A stretch of 64,000 bases of DNA from Saprospiraceae bacterium. GTDB taxonomy: Bacteria; Bacteroidota; Bacteroidia; Chitinophagales; Saprospiraceae. Shown piece after piece: positions 8,541 through 18,827 of the stretch. Location of the stretch: contig JADJXD010000001.1 in the NCBI GenBank assembly GCA_016715985.1, positions 2,418,001 through 2,482,000 of the forward strand, read 5' to 3'. The notes under the pieces were generated by a model that was given only the letters and a program-made list of their open reading frames with translations, was not told the origin of the DNA and did not search any database. The position numbers were made by a program, and so were the translations under genes. The stretch's first letter is position 1. Each line of letters starts with the position of its first letter.

Positions 8541-11500
8541 ATGTCCAGTCTATCCACAATAAGCGTAAATCGTCCGGTACTGGCGATAGTTATGAATCTG
8601 GTCATTCTGATCTTTGGTTATCTGGGTTTTCAGTCACTCGGCGTGCGGGAATTTCCTTCTATTGATCCCCCGATTGTAAATGTAAGAACCAATTATCCGG
8701 GTGCAAATGCGGACATCATTGAATCTCAAATCACTGAACCTCTCGAAAAAGCGATCAATGGTATTGCAGGAATCACGAACATTTCGTCCTCAAGCAACCA
8801 AGGCTCCTCTAATATTACTGTTGAATTCAGCCTGGATACTAACTTAGAAGAAGCTGCCAATGATGTCAGAGATAAAGTTTCACAATCACTAAGACAATTG
8901 CCACCGGATCTGGATGGAGTACCGGTTGTAAGTAAAGCAGATGCAAATTCTGATGCCATCGTATCACTAACGGTCAGAAGTAACAACAGAAGTCATCTGG
9001 AACTGAGTGATTATGCAGAAAATGTTTTGAGTCCCCGACTTCAGACCATTCCGGGAGTTTCTACCATTCAGATATGGGGTCAGAAAAAATTTGCAATGAG
9101 GCTATGGCTGGATCCATTTAAACTCTCTTCTTATGGTTTGACCGCACTCGATGTAAGAAATGCCCTGGCCAGACAAAATGTAGAACTTCCGGGTGGTAAA
9201 ATTGCCGGAAACGATACAGAACTTACGATCAAAACCTATGGCAGAATCACTACCGAAAAAGAATTCAATGATCTGGTTATTAAAAGTTTGGCGGATGGTC
9301 AGGATATACGTTTAAATGATGTAGGATATGCTGTACTCGGTCCTGAAAATGAAGAGACCATTCTGAGAGGGAGTAATATACCAATGATAGGGCTCGCAGT
9401 TGTACCGCAACCCGGATCTAATTATCTGGATATTTCAGATGAATTTTATCGTCGGTTACAACAAATAGAGAAGGAAGTTCCGGACGATATTCTTCTTGAT
9501 ATAGCATTGGATAATACCAGTTTTATCCGAAAGTCTATCAATGAAGTGAAAGAAACTTTTCTGATTGCATTGGTTTTAGTGATATTAATTATCTATTTCT
9601 TTTTCAGAAACTGGGCGATTGCTTTCCGTCCGTTAATTGATATTCCCGTCTCATTGTTGGGTTCCTTTTTTGTCATGTACGTCCTTGGATATTCCATCAA
9701 TGTATTGACTTTATTGGCTATAATTCTTGCTACCGGTCTGGTAGTGGATGATGGTATAGTCGTAACAGAAAATATCTTCAAGAAAATCGAAAAGGGAATG
9801 AATCCAAAACAAGCTGCGATAGATGGATCCAGAGAAATATTTTTTGCGGTCATATCCACATCCATCACGCTTGCAGCAGTATTTATGCCGGTTATCTTTT
9901 TGGAGGGATTTGTCGGTGCTTTATTCAGAGAGTTTGGAATAGTGCTTGCATCTGCCGTACTTATATCTGCTTTTGTGTCACTTTCCTTAACACCAATGCT
10001 AAATGCTTATCTATCTAAGAAAACTGATAATAAGGGGTGGTTTTATCAGGCTACGGAGCCATTTTTTGTAGGTTTGGACAGAAACTATCGAAATGCACTG
10101 CGCAATTTTTTAGACAACAGGTGGATGGCGTTTGTCATAATCATTATTTGTTTTGGAATGGTGTACTTTTTTAATAGTGTTTTGAAAACGGAATTATCTC
10201 CCTTGGAAGATCGAAATGCAATCCGGTTGCAGGTTCAGGCACCTGAAGGTTCTTCTTTTGAATTTACGGACAGAATTATACAGGACTTGGTAGCAGTATT
10301 AACTGATTCCATTCCGGAACATAGTGTGATGTTATCCGTTACGGCCCCTGGTTTTATTGGTTCAGGTGCAGCAAATACAGGTTTTGTGCGTATTCGGTTG
10401 AAAGATGCTGAATTACGCGAAAAAACACAACAACAAATCGCAACTTTAGCTACGAAGTTGTCGAGAAAATATACAGATGCCAGAATATTTGTCATTCAGG
10501 ATCAGACGATTTCATCAGGTGGCCGACGTGGTGGATTACCGGTAGCATTTGTAATACAAGCACCTACTTTCGAAAAACTTAAGGCTGTCTTGCCTGAGTT
10601 TGTCAACAGAGCAGAAAAGCACCCGAATCTGCAAGGGGTAGATGTCAATCTTAAATTTAACAAACCCGAATTATATGTGACCATTGATCGTGATAAGACT
10701 AAAGTTCTGGGTCTTTCCATTGCTGATGTTGCACAGGTATTACAGACTGCATTTTCCGGTCAGCGATTTGGTTATTTTATTATGAATGGTAAACAGTATC
10801 AGGTAATTGGTCAGTTTGACAGAGCTAACCGCGATGCACCTATAGACCTGAAATCTGTATATATCAGAAATTCGACAGGCGAAATTATACAATTAGATAA
10901 TATTGCAAAAGTCGAAGAACTGAGCAGTCCGCCACAATTGTATCATTTTAATCTTTATCAGGCTGCTACGGTTTCAGCCGGTCTTCCCCCAGGAAAAACC
11001 ATAGCTGATGGTATTGCAGCGATGGAAGAAATCTCGGCAGACCTTCTGGATGAAAGTTTTTCAACATCTTTAACAGGAGCTTCAAAAGACTTTGCAGAAA
11101 GTTCTTCCAATATCATATTTGCATTTATTCTGGCGTTGTTATTAGTCTATCTGGTTTTGTCTGCACAATTTGAAAGTTTTATAGATCCTTTCATCATTAT
11201 GTTCACTGTACCTTTAGCTTTGGCGGGAGCGTTGTTTGCTTTATGGTATTTCAATCAGACATTAAATATTTTCAGTCAGATCGGAATCATTATGCTCATC
11301 GGTCTGGTTACTAAAAATGGAATTCTGATTGTTGAATTTGCCAATCAAATAAGGGAACGCGGAGCATCGAAGTCAGAAGCCATCATGGAAGGAGCAGTAT
11401 CCAGATTAAGACCTATTCTGATGACAAGTCTGGCGACAGCACTTGGGGCACTTCCGATAGCAATTGCTTTTGGTGCCGGATCCGAAAGTCGCAAAGGTAT

Positions 11501-11633
11501 GGGTATCGTCATTGTAGGTGGAATAATGTTTTCACTTATCCTGACCCTATTTGTAATTCCTGCTTTATATTCCTATTTGTCCCGTAAAAAGGATGTAATT
11601 ATGCCTAAAACTTTTGACAATTATGATGCATAA
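8541..11633 (+). CDS. RND multidrug efflux transporter, HAE1 (AcrB-like) family
   Basis: A 1030-residue proton-driven pump, the full length expected for AcrB-type transporters: 12 membrane segments with two large periplasmic loops. The N-terminus (SVNRPVLAIVMNLVILIFGYLG...LGVREFPSIDPP) is characteristic. The proton relay is intact: the paired Asp in GLVVDDGIVVTEN (TM4) and the Lys in GLVTKNGILIVEFANQ (TM10). It lies 32 bp after the adaptor and overlaps the TolC gene by about 11 bp. Substrates are unknown; drugs, dyes or lipids are typical for the family. Confidence 0.95.
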   Translation: MSSLSTISVNRPVLAIVMNLVILIFGYLGFQSLGVREFPSIDPPIVNVRTNYPGANADIIESQITEPLEKAINGIAGITNISSSSNQGSSNITVEFSLDTNLEEAANDVRDKVSQSLRQLPPDLDGVPVVSKADANSDAIVSLTVRSNNRSHLELSDYAENVLSPRLQTIPGVSTIQIWGQKKFAMRLWLDPFKLSSYGLTALDVRNALARQNVELPGGKIAGNDTELTIKTYGRITTEKEFNDLVIKSLADGQDIRLNDVGYAVLGPENEETILRGSNIPMIGLAVVPQPGSNYLDISDEFYRRLQQIEKEVPDDILLDIALDNTSFIRKSINEVKETFLIALVLVILIIYFFFRNWAIAFRPLIDIPVSLLGSFFVMYVLGYSINVLTLLAIILATGLVVDDGIVVTENIFKKIEKGMNPKQAAIDGSREIFFAVISTSITLAAVFMPVIFLEGFVGALFREFGIVLASAVLISAFVSLSLTPMLNAYLSKKTDNKGWFYQATEPFFVGLDRNYRNALRNFLDNRWMAFVIIIICFGMVYFFNSVLKTELSPLEDRNAIRLQVQAPEGSSFEFTDRIIQDLVAVLTDSIPEHSVMLSVTAPGFIGSGAANTGFVRIRLKDAELREKTQQQIATLATKLSRKYTDARIFVIQDQTISSGGRRGGLPVAFVIQAPTFEKLKAVLPEFVNRAEKHPNLQGVDVNLKFNKPELYVTIDRDKTKVLGLSIADVAQVLQTAFSGQRFGYFIMNGKQYQVIGQFDRANRDAPIDLKSVYIRNSTGEIIQLDNIAKVEELSSPPQLYHFNLYQAATVSAGLPPGKTIADGIAAMEEISADLLDESFSTSLTGASKDFAESSSNIIFAFILALLLVYLVLSAQFESFIDPFIIMFTVPLALAGALFALWYFNQTLNIFSQIGIIMLIGLVTKNGILIVEFANQIRERGASKSEAIMEGAVSRLRPILMTSLATALGALPIAIAFGAGSESRKGMGIVIVGGIMFSLILTLFVIPALYSYLSRKKDVIMPKTFDNYDA

Positions 11634-12951
11634 AATAGTTTTTAACTCATTTCCGATCTTGTGTTTCATCATACTTTTTCATTTTCCTGTTTTTGTCCAA
11701 TCTCAAGACGAAATAGCTCTTCGAATGTTGGAACTTGAAGTTCTGGAAGCAAACAATAACAGAAAGATTATTTCAATCGACAAAAAAATAACGGAAAACA
11801 ACTATAATAAAGGTTTGGCAGGTTTGATTCCAACGGCCAATTTTACGCTTCGTGATAATGTAACTTATGCTACCAATTTTAATCGAACCGCCGACGGTCG
11901 TGAGATTGTTAATGATTTTACAGTCAATAACACTGCGAATGCAAATATTAATGCCGAATTTGTTATTTATAATGGTGGCAGAAACAAAAACCTGTATGAA
12001 AGATTAAAACTTTTTACAACCACCGCTTCGTTAGACGAACAAAGAGTTTTGGAAAATTTAATTTACAATACCAGACTTTTGTATTATCAGGTAGTTCGCC
12101 AAAAACAGCTAATCAATACAACTGTTGCTGCATTAGACTTTACGAATCAAAGATTGCAGTTGGCTGTTAATAAATTAGACATTGGCACCGGAAACAAAGT
12201 AGTCGTTTTACAAACTGAATTGGAAAAAAACCAACTACTGGCAGAATTAGAAAGTCAGAATCAAATTCTTAAAAATCTTTTCAATCAGTTAAATGCACTG
12301 CGACAAAAACCACTCGATACCCCTTTGGGAATAGCAGATACAAGTTATGTCGTATCAAATTTGGACAAAAGTCAATTGTATAGTGCCCTCAAAAAAAATA
12401 ATGTTGATTTTGCAACAGCAGAAAACAATATTCAATTAGCTTTGAATGCTCAAAGAGATATAAATGGCTTGAGAAAGCCACAAATCACAACCAATCTTGG
12501 ATATACCTTCAACCGAGCTGACAATGGTGGTGGTTTCTTTCTTTTAAACCAGACAAATGGTCTCGCAGGTGGCATAGTTCTGACAATGCCCATTTATGAT
12601 GCTAATCGGATAAAAATCCAGACAAAAAATGCCGCGTTAATCACTGAGCAATCTAAGTATCAAAAAGAACTGATAGAAATTAATCTGGAATCTACTTTTG
12701 AACAACTTTACCTAGCCTTGGAAACATCAGAAAGGCTTTCCCGATTACAAGAGAATAATGTAGCCATAGCCAAAGAAAACATCATGATCGGACTCAACAG
12801 ATTTAAAGTAGGTGTAACAGACGGATTTGAGTTGGAACAAATTTTACAGGGATATCTTCAGGCAAATTTCCGACTCATTGATGCATTATACCAGATCAAA
12901 ATCAATGAGCTTGAATTGTTACGATTGACAGGAACCCTGATTCAGAAATAG
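11623..12951 (+). CDS. TolC-family outer membrane efflux protein
   Basis: A 442-residue outer-membrane channel with a signal peptide (cleavage after FVQS) followed by two repeats of the OEP helical-hairpin domain with long amphipathic helices (for example about 195-235 and 345-440). I start at ATG 11623 inside the end of the pump gene, with ATG 11626 equally possible; an upstream TTG at 11614 is less likely. The 11-bp overlap with the pump suggests translational coupling. It completes the adaptor-pump-channel set, although the channel gene comes last, as is usual in Bacteroidota efflux operons. Confidence 0.9.
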   Translation: MMHKIVFNSFPILCFIILFHFPVFVQSQDEIALRMLELEVLEANNNRKIISIDKKITENNYNKGLAGLIPTANFTLRDNVTYATNFNRTADGREIVNDFTVNNTANANINAEFVIYNGGRNKNLYERLKLFTTTASLDEQRVLENLIYNTRLLYYQVVRQKQLINTTVAALDFTNQRLQLAVNKLDIGTGNKVVVLQTELEKNQLLAELESQNQILKNLFNQLNALRQKPLDTPLGIADTSYVVSNLDKSQLYSALKKNNVDFATAENNIQLALNAQRDINGLRKPQITTNLGYTFNRADNGGGFFLLNQTNGLAGGIVLTMPIYDANRIKIQTKNAALITEQSKYQKELIEINLESTFEQLYLALETSERLSRLQENNVAIAKENIMIGLNRFKVGVTDGFELEQILQGYLQANFRLIDALYQIKINELELLRLTGTLIQK

Positions 12952-12971
12952 GAAGACCATTTTAGTTAGCG

Positions 12972-13754
12972 TCAACGGCTTAACAATAGTTTTTCGCCAT
13001 TCGCACCGGTTATCAGCATTTTGTTATTTTCGATATAATATTTTCCCAGTTGAATTTCCTGCGTTTTACCTTGCTCTGTAATCTGTAAATAAAGCTGATT
13101 ACCTTTTGTGTACCAAAGTAGTCCTTCAATCACTCCTTTTCCATCCCCCTTACTGTTGCCGCTGTAATAACTGCCACTCATATTTGCACTACTGCCCCCT
13201 TCTGAAACCCTTCCGTCCGGTAAGAAACTTAAGGATTGACTAAAGTTAGCACCCATAAAATTATCACCATAACCGGAATTATAGCTTTCGTTTTTTGTCC
13301 ATGTACCGCTTACTGCCCGATCTAATACGGCGTCTTTGGGCAAAGATGTTTTTGCATCCGTTTTTGTAATTAATTTTGGCTCATTTTTCGATGGGTTAGA
13401 ATTTGTTTTTTCAAGAACAAATGGGGTTATGGTTTTCTCTCCCAAAAATTCAAAAATCAAAGATGCTTGCAATTGATTATTATTGAGCTCACCTAACAAT
13501 GTAAACTCCAAACCAAAAGTATTTTCAACAGCTGTCCCGGCTAATCTGTTCCCACTATATTCAGCATTTATGTCAAATTTTTGATTACTGTCTTTCATCC
13601 AACCTTTCAATCTGTCTTTACCATCTGGTTCTAAAAATAAAATCACCTGATCTCCTTCTAAAGATCCTTTATATTCACCGGCCCAACTTTGCTGAGCACT
13701 TAGATTCTGATGGATATAAAGAGCACAAACAAATAAAATTATTATACGATGCAT
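12972..13754 (-). CDS. Hypothetical secreted beta-rich protein
   Basis: A 260-residue protein with a signal peptide (about 1-20, cleavage near LSAQ). The mature part looks like two small beta-sheet domains: WAGEYKGSLEGDQVILFLEPDG at the start and SGTWTKNESYNSGYGDNFMGANF with SLSFLPDGRVSEGG about residue 150 onward, joined by a Ser/Lys/Thr linker. The G.W.....LxFLPDG pattern resembles lipocalin-like stress or extracytoplasmic domains found in tandem in Bacteroidota, but I do not recognise the family. It faces the RND operon tail to tail and sits downstream of trkA-trkH on the same strand, about 95 bp away. Confidence 0.6.
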   Translation of the reverse strand: MHRIIILFVCALYIHQNLSAQQSWAGEYKGSLEGDQVILFLEPDGKDRLKGWMKDSNQKFDINAEYSGNRLAGTAVENTFGLEFTLLGELNNNQLQASLIFEFLGEKTITPFVLEKTNSNPSKNEPKLITKTDAKTSLPKDAVLDRAVSGTWTKNESYNSGYGDNFMGANFSQSLSFLPDGRVSEGGSSANMSGSYYSGNSKGDGKGVIEGLLWYTKGNQLYLQITEQGKTQEIQLGKYYIENNKMLITGANGEKLLLSR

Positions 13755-13848
13755 AATGGCTGTTTTAATATTTCAGAAAAACTCGAATTAAACGGATAAA
13801 TATAGTGGTTTAAACTTTAAAACAGACAAAAATAAGAAGAGTTTAATT

Positions 13849-15303
13849 TTAGTTTGTCCTCCAGAATGAACGGGAAAAGAGTATCAGAATCGTAAATAGT
13901 TCCAATCTCCCTAATAACATTAACATCACTAAAACCTGTTTGGCAAACATCGGAACTTCTGAAAAGTTATTAACCGGACCAACCGATCCAAGTCCCGGAC
14001 CTACATTACCCAAACAAGTTGCAACCGCACTGATAGAAGAAATAAAATCCATACCTAAAGAAGTAACGATCAGTGAACCTACTATAAAAATAATCAGATA
14101 AACCAATAAAAAAACAAGAATATGAGTCAATATTCGCGGAGCAACGACCTGTTGATTTATTTTTACTCTTATCAGAGCTCTTGGATGCAATATACGTCTG
14201 AATTCCAAAAAAGTATTTTTAACAAAAACTATATGTCTAATGATTTTTATACCTCCGGATGTTGAACCTGCACAAGCCCCTACAAATAATAAGATAAAAA
14301 AGAACATTGTTAATCCCTGAGACCATTTTGTATAATCAGCCGTCACAAAACCCGTAGTAGTTATAATACTTACTAATTGAAATAGTCCGTCGCGAAAGTT
14401 TTTTTCGTAATCTCCCCCTATATTTATATTAATCAATAGTCCAAGAATCAGTGCCAAACCGATAATTAAAAGTGTATAATAACGAAATTCATCATTACTC
14501 CAGACTTTGTTAAAATTACCTTTCAGGCTGTGATAAATGACAGCATAATTGCAACCGGCCAGAAACATAAATAATACAATCGTGTATTGTATAAGTGGGG
14601 ATGTATAAAAAGCTATACTGGCATTTTTTGTTGAAAACCCCCCGGTAGCCATAGTTGTAAAAGCATGGTTGATTGCGTCAAATACAGTTAATCCCTGAAA
14701 ATAAAGAAGCACAAATAATACCATTGTCAAACCAAAATAAATAAACCAAAGTCTTTTAGCTGTTTCTTTAATTCGTGGATGTAATTTATCTGTTGTAGGT
14801 CCTGGTGCTTCAGCTACAAATAACTCAATTCCGGCGATACCTAATAATGGAAATAAGGCAATAGTTAAGACGATAATTCCCATACCTCCAATCCATTGAG
14901 TCATACTGCGCCAAAACAAAATACCATGAGACAATGACTCAATATCAGAAAAAACAGTGGCTCCTGTCGTTGTCAGCCCGGAGACTGATTCAAATACAGC
15001 ATCTGTAAAATTAGTCGTCACTCCCGTCATAAAATAGGGAAGTGCGCCAAATAAACCCATAAATACCCACCCCAATGCCACTATCAGATACCCTTCTTTT
15101 TTATTGACAATGGCACTTGTATTAAATTTATACCACCACATCAAAACTCCAAAAAAAACAGTGATTCCAGCGGCAGAAACCAAATCCCAAAAGTCTTTAT
15201 CTTCGTAATAAAATGTTATTCCGGCAGCAACAAACATACTTATGCCCAGTATTATGATTAATACACCGAGTACGTTGGATATGGGTTGTAAATTAAGTTT
15301 CAT
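13849..15303 (-). CDS. trkH: Trk potassium uptake channel subunit TrkH
   Basis: A 484-residue membrane protein of the TrkH/KtrB family with four M1-P-M2 modules. The four selectivity-filter P-loops can be seen: SGLTTTGATV, HAFTTMATGGFST, SIITTTGFVTADY and ATCLGNVGPGLG. It admits K+ in complex with the RCK protein TrkA, encoded immediately upstream on the same strand (3-bp gap), so the two form one operon. Confidence 0.94.
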   Translation of the reverse strand: MKLNLQPISNVLGVLIIILGISMFVAAGITFYYEDKDFWDLVSAAGITVFFGVLMWWYKFNTSAIVNKKEGYLIVALGWVFMGLFGALPYFMTGVTTNFTDAVFESVSGLTTTGATVFSDIESLSHGILFWRSMTQWIGGMGIIVLTIALFPLLGIAGIELFVAEAPGPTTDKLHPRIKETAKRLWFIYFGLTMVLFVLLYFQGLTVFDAINHAFTTMATGGFSTKNASIAFYTSPLIQYTIVLFMFLAGCNYAVIYHSLKGNFNKVWSNDEFRYYTLLIIGLALILGLLININIGGDYEKNFRDGLFQLVSIITTTGFVTADYTKWSQGLTMFFFILLFVGACAGSTSGGIKIIRHIVFVKNTFLEFRRILHPRALIRVKINQQVVAPRILTHILVFLLVYLIIFIVGSLIVTSLGMDFISSISAVATCLGNVGPGLGSVGPVNNFSEVPMFAKQVLVMLMLLGRLELFTILILFSRSFWRTN

Positions 15304-15306
15304 TCC

Positions 15307-16644
15307 TTACCTGAAAAATTCTTCTACCTTTCCTATAGCAGCAGATGTTGCAAGTACTATTACTTTATCGTTTACTTTTAAAACAAAATCTCCGTTGGGG
15401 ATATAACTATCTTCTCCTCTGATGACTGCTCCGATAATGGCTTTCTCAGGAAATTTTATATTTCTCAGACTTGTTTTTGTGGCTCTGTTTTCTTTCAAAA
15501 CGGTAAACTCTATTACTTCAGCATCTACACCATGCAGACTTGTAATAGCTTCTATTTTACCTTTTCTTACAAACCGGAAGATATAATTTGCAGCAATCAG
15601 TTTTTTATTTATTAGGGTGTCTACTCCAATATTTTGTGAAATGTGTGTGTAATCTGTATTATCTACCAAAGCTATCGTTTTATAAACTCCGGAAGTATCT
15701 GCCATCAGACTGGCGATAATGTTTGTCTCTGAATTTGGGGTCACTGAAATAAAAGCATCCATTTCCTCAAGACCCTCTTCCCTTAACAGTTCAATATTGG
15801 AAGGATCTCCTTTTATTATAAGTGTATTATTTAATTGGGTGGTTAAATACTTACAAATCTTTTCGTCCTGCTCAATAATGGTAATTTTATAATCATCTTC
15901 CAGGTTTTTCGCAACCTGTAACGAAATTTCATTACCTCCAATAAACATAAGCTTTTTGATTTTTCTCGGAGGTTTGCCGATTGTTTGCATCAGATTTTCC
16001 AGATCACATTTTTTGGAAAGAAAATAGATATGATCCCCTCGCCTCAAAATGGTATTTGATCTGGGTAAAATAGTCTCGGTGCCTCGAAGTATTGCAATAG
16101 GATTATAATTTGTATTTTTCTCTATATTTACTTCTTCGATACTTCTGCCATTATACAGAGAAGTGTCATCCAATGTCAATCCTACCAAAGTTATCTTGCC
16201 CTCTTCAAAATCAAAACTATCCGTCACCTGATATAGTTGGATAAGTCTCATGATCTCCTGTGCAGCCAACATTGAAGGGGAAATAATTTTATCTACACCC
16301 AAATCCTTGAAAGTGCTTTTATATTCTTTTTGGAGATTGGCTATATTATTAATTCTGGCAATCGTTTGTTTTGCTCCTAATTTTTTAGCCAGGATGCAGG
16401 AAACTATATTATTGTTTTCAAGTGTTGTAACGGCTAAAAACAAATTTGCACGATGTATTTCTGCTTCTTTCAGAATATGAATAGAAGAGGAGTCTCCAAA
16501 AACTGTCCTGACATCAATATGATTCTGAGCATAATCAAGCACATCCTGATTGGAATCAATAAGTATTATATCCTGCTGAGCGTAAGAGAGTAGTTTGGCA
16601 AGGTGAAATCCTATACCTCCCGCTCCGGCAATCACAATTTTCAT
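15307..16644 (-). CDS. trkA: Trk system K+ gating protein TrkA (two RCK domains)
   Basis: A 445-residue cytosolic protein with two tandem RCK_N Rossmann modules (IVIAGAGGIGFHLAKLL at residue 3; KKLMFIGGNEISLQVAKNL near 227), each followed by a TrkA_C domain, which is the classic TrkA layout. It binds NAD(H) or nucleotides and gates TrkH. The first module has a complete GxGxxG; the second has GGNEIS in its place, as in many TrkA proteins. First gene of the trkA-trkH transcript. Confidence 0.94.
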   Translation of the reverse strand: MKIVIAGAGGIGFHLAKLLSYAQQDIILIDSNQDVLDYAQNHIDVRTVFGDSSSIHILKEAEIHRANLFLAVTTLENNNIVSCILAKKLGAKQTIARINNIANLQKEYKSTFKDLGVDKIISPSMLAAQEIMRLIQLYQVTDSFDFEEGKITLVGLTLDDTSLYNGRSIEEVNIEKNTNYNPIAILRGTETILPRSNTILRRGDHIYFLSKKCDLENLMQTIGKPPRKIKKLMFIGGNEISLQVAKNLEDDYKITIIEQDEKICKYLTTQLNNTLIIKGDPSNIELLREEGLEEMDAFISVTPNSETNIIASLMADTSGVYKTIALVDNTDYTHISQNIGVDTLINKKLIAANYIFRFVRKGKIEAITSLHGVDAEVIEFTVLKENRATKTSLRNIKFPEKAIIGAVIRGEDSYIPNGDFVLKVNDKVIVLATSAAIGKVEEFFR

Positions 16645-16697
16645 TATTATGACATTTTATAATGGACGCTTTCGGCGACAGTAATTAAATATTGCGA

Positions 16698-16728
16698 CAA
16701 ATGTAAAAATATTGCAATGCAAAACAAG
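16698..16728 (-). promoter_or_regulatory. Probable promoter for trkA-trkH
   Basis: The minus strand carries TACATTTG (plus 16698-16705), a -7 match. CTTG (plus 16725-16728) 19 bp upstream is only a partial -33 match; a better TTTG (plus 16720-16723) is too close at 14 bp. Confidence 0.35.
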
Positions 16729-16833
16729 TATTTCTATCGTTATTGTAAAAACATTAAGCTTTCAGATCAAAATTTCTAAAAACAAAATTAATTTTTGACT
16801 GTTTTTGACACATTGAATTAACCCCCCGCTCCT

Positions 16834-17325
16834 ATGAAAATATTAATGGTTTGTCTTGGAAATATCTGCAGGTCTCCTTTGGCTCAGGGAATACTTGAAA
16901 GTAAAATTAAAGCAGACGGATTAAATTGGTTTGTTGACTCAGCAGGCACCTCAGGGTGGCATGATGGTGAGCGTCCTGACCACAGAGCAATAAAGGAAGC
17001 AAATAAAAATGGTATCATTATTCAGCATCAACGATCCAGAAAAATAACGTCTGAAGACCTTCAGTATTTTGATTATATACTTGCTATGGACAGTTCAAAT
17101 TATAATGATATTCTTAAGTTATCATCAAATACTACAAATTATAAAAAGGTCCATCTTGTTCTTAATTTTTTGCACCCCGGAAAAAATATGGCTGTACCTG
17201 ATCCTTATTATGACGATAGATTTGATTTGGTTTACAATCTGCTGAATGACGCCCTGGACCAGTTTATTATTTTTGTTAAATCCGGTTCACAAAATCAGGA
17301 AGCAGCATCTGCCAGAACTCTGTAA
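16834..17325 (+). CDS. Low-molecular-weight protein tyrosine phosphatase
   Basis: A 163-residue phosphatase of the LMW-PTP family. The N-terminal P-loop CLGNICRS (Cys7 nucleophile, Arg13) and the general acid Asp123 in VPDPYYDD are both present, so it should be catalytically competent. Bacterial members act on tyrosine or arginine phosphoproteins, or in polysaccharide export control; no kinase partner is adjacent. The last 31 bp overlap the 3' end of the convergent FMO gene. Confidence 0.92.
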   Translation: MKILMVCLGNICRSPLAQGILESKIKADGLNWFVDSAGTSGWHDGERPDHRAIKEANKNGIIIQHQRSRKITSEDLQYFDYILAMDSSNYNDILKLSSNTTNYKKVHLVLNFLHPGKNMAVPDPYYDDRFDLVYNLLNDALDQFIIFVKSGSQNQEAASARTL

Positions 17326-18614
17326 TCATCCCACGCAGGTGCGTCAGAAGGAATTTTAGATTTGATTTTATCAAAATATTCTCTGAAATGAACTTCTATA
17401 ACATGTCGTTTTTCTTTCAAAAAGTTTTTTGAAATTTCTGTCGCTTCTTTTATTGCCAGTTTTTCAACATTATCGGGTAAATTCCAGTTTCCGATTATTA
17501 AATTGGCTGCCAGCTTTGACTGAATATCTGCCAACGGCCAAATAGCACCCTGAGGCTGAACCAAGCCTATAAAAATTAAATTTTTGTGAGTCGGGTGAAA
17601 CATTCTTAGAAATAAATTAATTTGATCTGCTTCTGAATAATCCAGAAAATCGGGGTCGAAAAAAGGGGTCGCAATTTTATATCCGGTTGCAGCAATTATA
17701 ATGTCAAAATGATCTGTTGTCCCATCTTCAAAAGTAACGGACTTAGCTTCAGCAAATTTAATCCCATTTTTAGGAATCACCTTTCCGTGTCTGAGCATGT
17801 ATAATAACTCTGAATTGACCGTGGGATGATCTGAGGTGACTGGAAAATCCGGTGTTTGAAGTCCATAATCTTCATATTTTCCTAATTGTATTTTCAGACT
17901 TAGTTTTCGAAGTCTTTCTGCAACAATGGCCGGCAACCCATTGAGTTTATCATTAAAAGTATCTACAGGTTTACCTAAAAAAAACTTAGGGATGATATAA
18001 TGAGGTCTTCGCATACTGATCACAACATGTTCAGAAACTCTACTGCATTCTACAGCACAATCACACGCAGAATTTCCTCCGCCTACTATCAAAACCCGTT
18101 TGCCTTCAAAACCTTTATTGTTTTTGAAATCATGGGAATGCATGTATTCACCTGTATAATGTCCCGGAATTTTGTAGTGTCTCGGAACAGAATGGTGTCC
18201 GTTTGATACCAGAAGATAATCAAAAATATCCGGCACGGTTCTATCGTTTGTAAAAACCTCCCAAAGCCCCTCTTTTGTTTTTATAACTTTATCAACTTTA
18301 TGTCGAAATCTGATAAAAGGTAATAATCCAAATCTGTCTGCATAACTGTCAAAATAATCCAATACCTGACTATGTGAGGGGTAGTCAGGATAAGAATCGG
18401 GCATTGGAAAATCTGTATATTCTGATCTTTTTTTAGAACTGATGATGTGCGTAGTTTCACACACACTGCTATGCGATGGCTCCGGAGAATAAATCCAGTT
18501 TCCTCCTATTCTGTCATTTTGTTCAAAACATACAATCTCCCGAATACCTGCCTGAATAAGATTTTTTATAGCCGCCAGCCCGGAACATCCTGCACCTATT
18601 ATTGCAACTCTCAT
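17295..18614 (-). CDS. Flavin-containing monooxygenase-like protein
   Basis: A 439-residue two-dinucleotide flavoenzyme: FAD site GAGCSGLAAIKNL at residue 7, FMO fingerprint YTGEYMHSHDFK (FxGxxxHxxxF/Y type), NADPH site VLIVGGGNSACDCA near 173, and the late ATGYK motif. The family oxygenates N or S atoms of amines, thiols or sulfides using NADPH and O2; the substrate is unknown. The 3' end overlaps the convergent phosphatase gene by 31 bp. A TAAATTTG -7-like element (plus 18631-18638, minus strand) lies just upstream. Confidence 0.88.
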   Translation of the reverse strand: MRVAIIGAGCSGLAAIKNLIQAGIREIVCFEQNDRIGGNWIYSPEPSHSSVCETTHIISSKKRSEYTDFPMPDSYPDYPSHSQVLDYFDSYADRFGLLPFIRFRHKVDKVIKTKEGLWEVFTNDRTVPDIFDYLLVSNGHHSVPRHYKIPGHYTGEYMHSHDFKNNKGFEGKRVLIVGGGNSACDCAVECSRVSEHVVISMRRPHYIIPKFFLGKPVDTFNDKLNGLPAIVAERLRKLSLKIQLGKYEDYGLQTPDFPVTSDHPTVNSELLYMLRHGKVIPKNGIKFAEAKSVTFEDGTTDHFDIIIAATGYKIATPFFDPDFLDYSEADQINLFLRMFHPTHKNLIFIGLVQPQGAIWPLADIQSKLAANLIIGNWNLPDNVEKLAIKEATEISKNFLKEKRHVIEVHFREYFDKIKSKIPSDAPAWDDYRVLADAAS

Positions 18615-18630
18615 ATGTAAAAATTTTTGT

Positions 18631-18638
18631 CAAATTTA
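18631..18638 (-). promoter_or_regulatory. -7 element upstream of the FMO gene
   Basis: TAAATTTG on the minus strand fits TAnnTTTG, 17 bp before the start codon; no good -33 element is visible. Confidence 0.35.
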
Positions 18639-18827
18639 ACTAATTAATTAGAATGAAAGTCCTGTAACATCTTTTTGTTTTACAATATTAACATGTGGCT
18701 TTAATACTTTAATTACGATAAACTAAATATTGTGTTAAATGAATAGTTGCATTTACACTGAACAGTTTATTCTGATAACTTATTTATGTAATTTTGCGTT
18801 GTATTCCATCCATACACATAATTGAAG

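Noticed and set aside
11614..11622. TTG start of the TolC gene
   Set aside because: Two ATGs follow within 12 bp, and the signal peptide fits from either of them.
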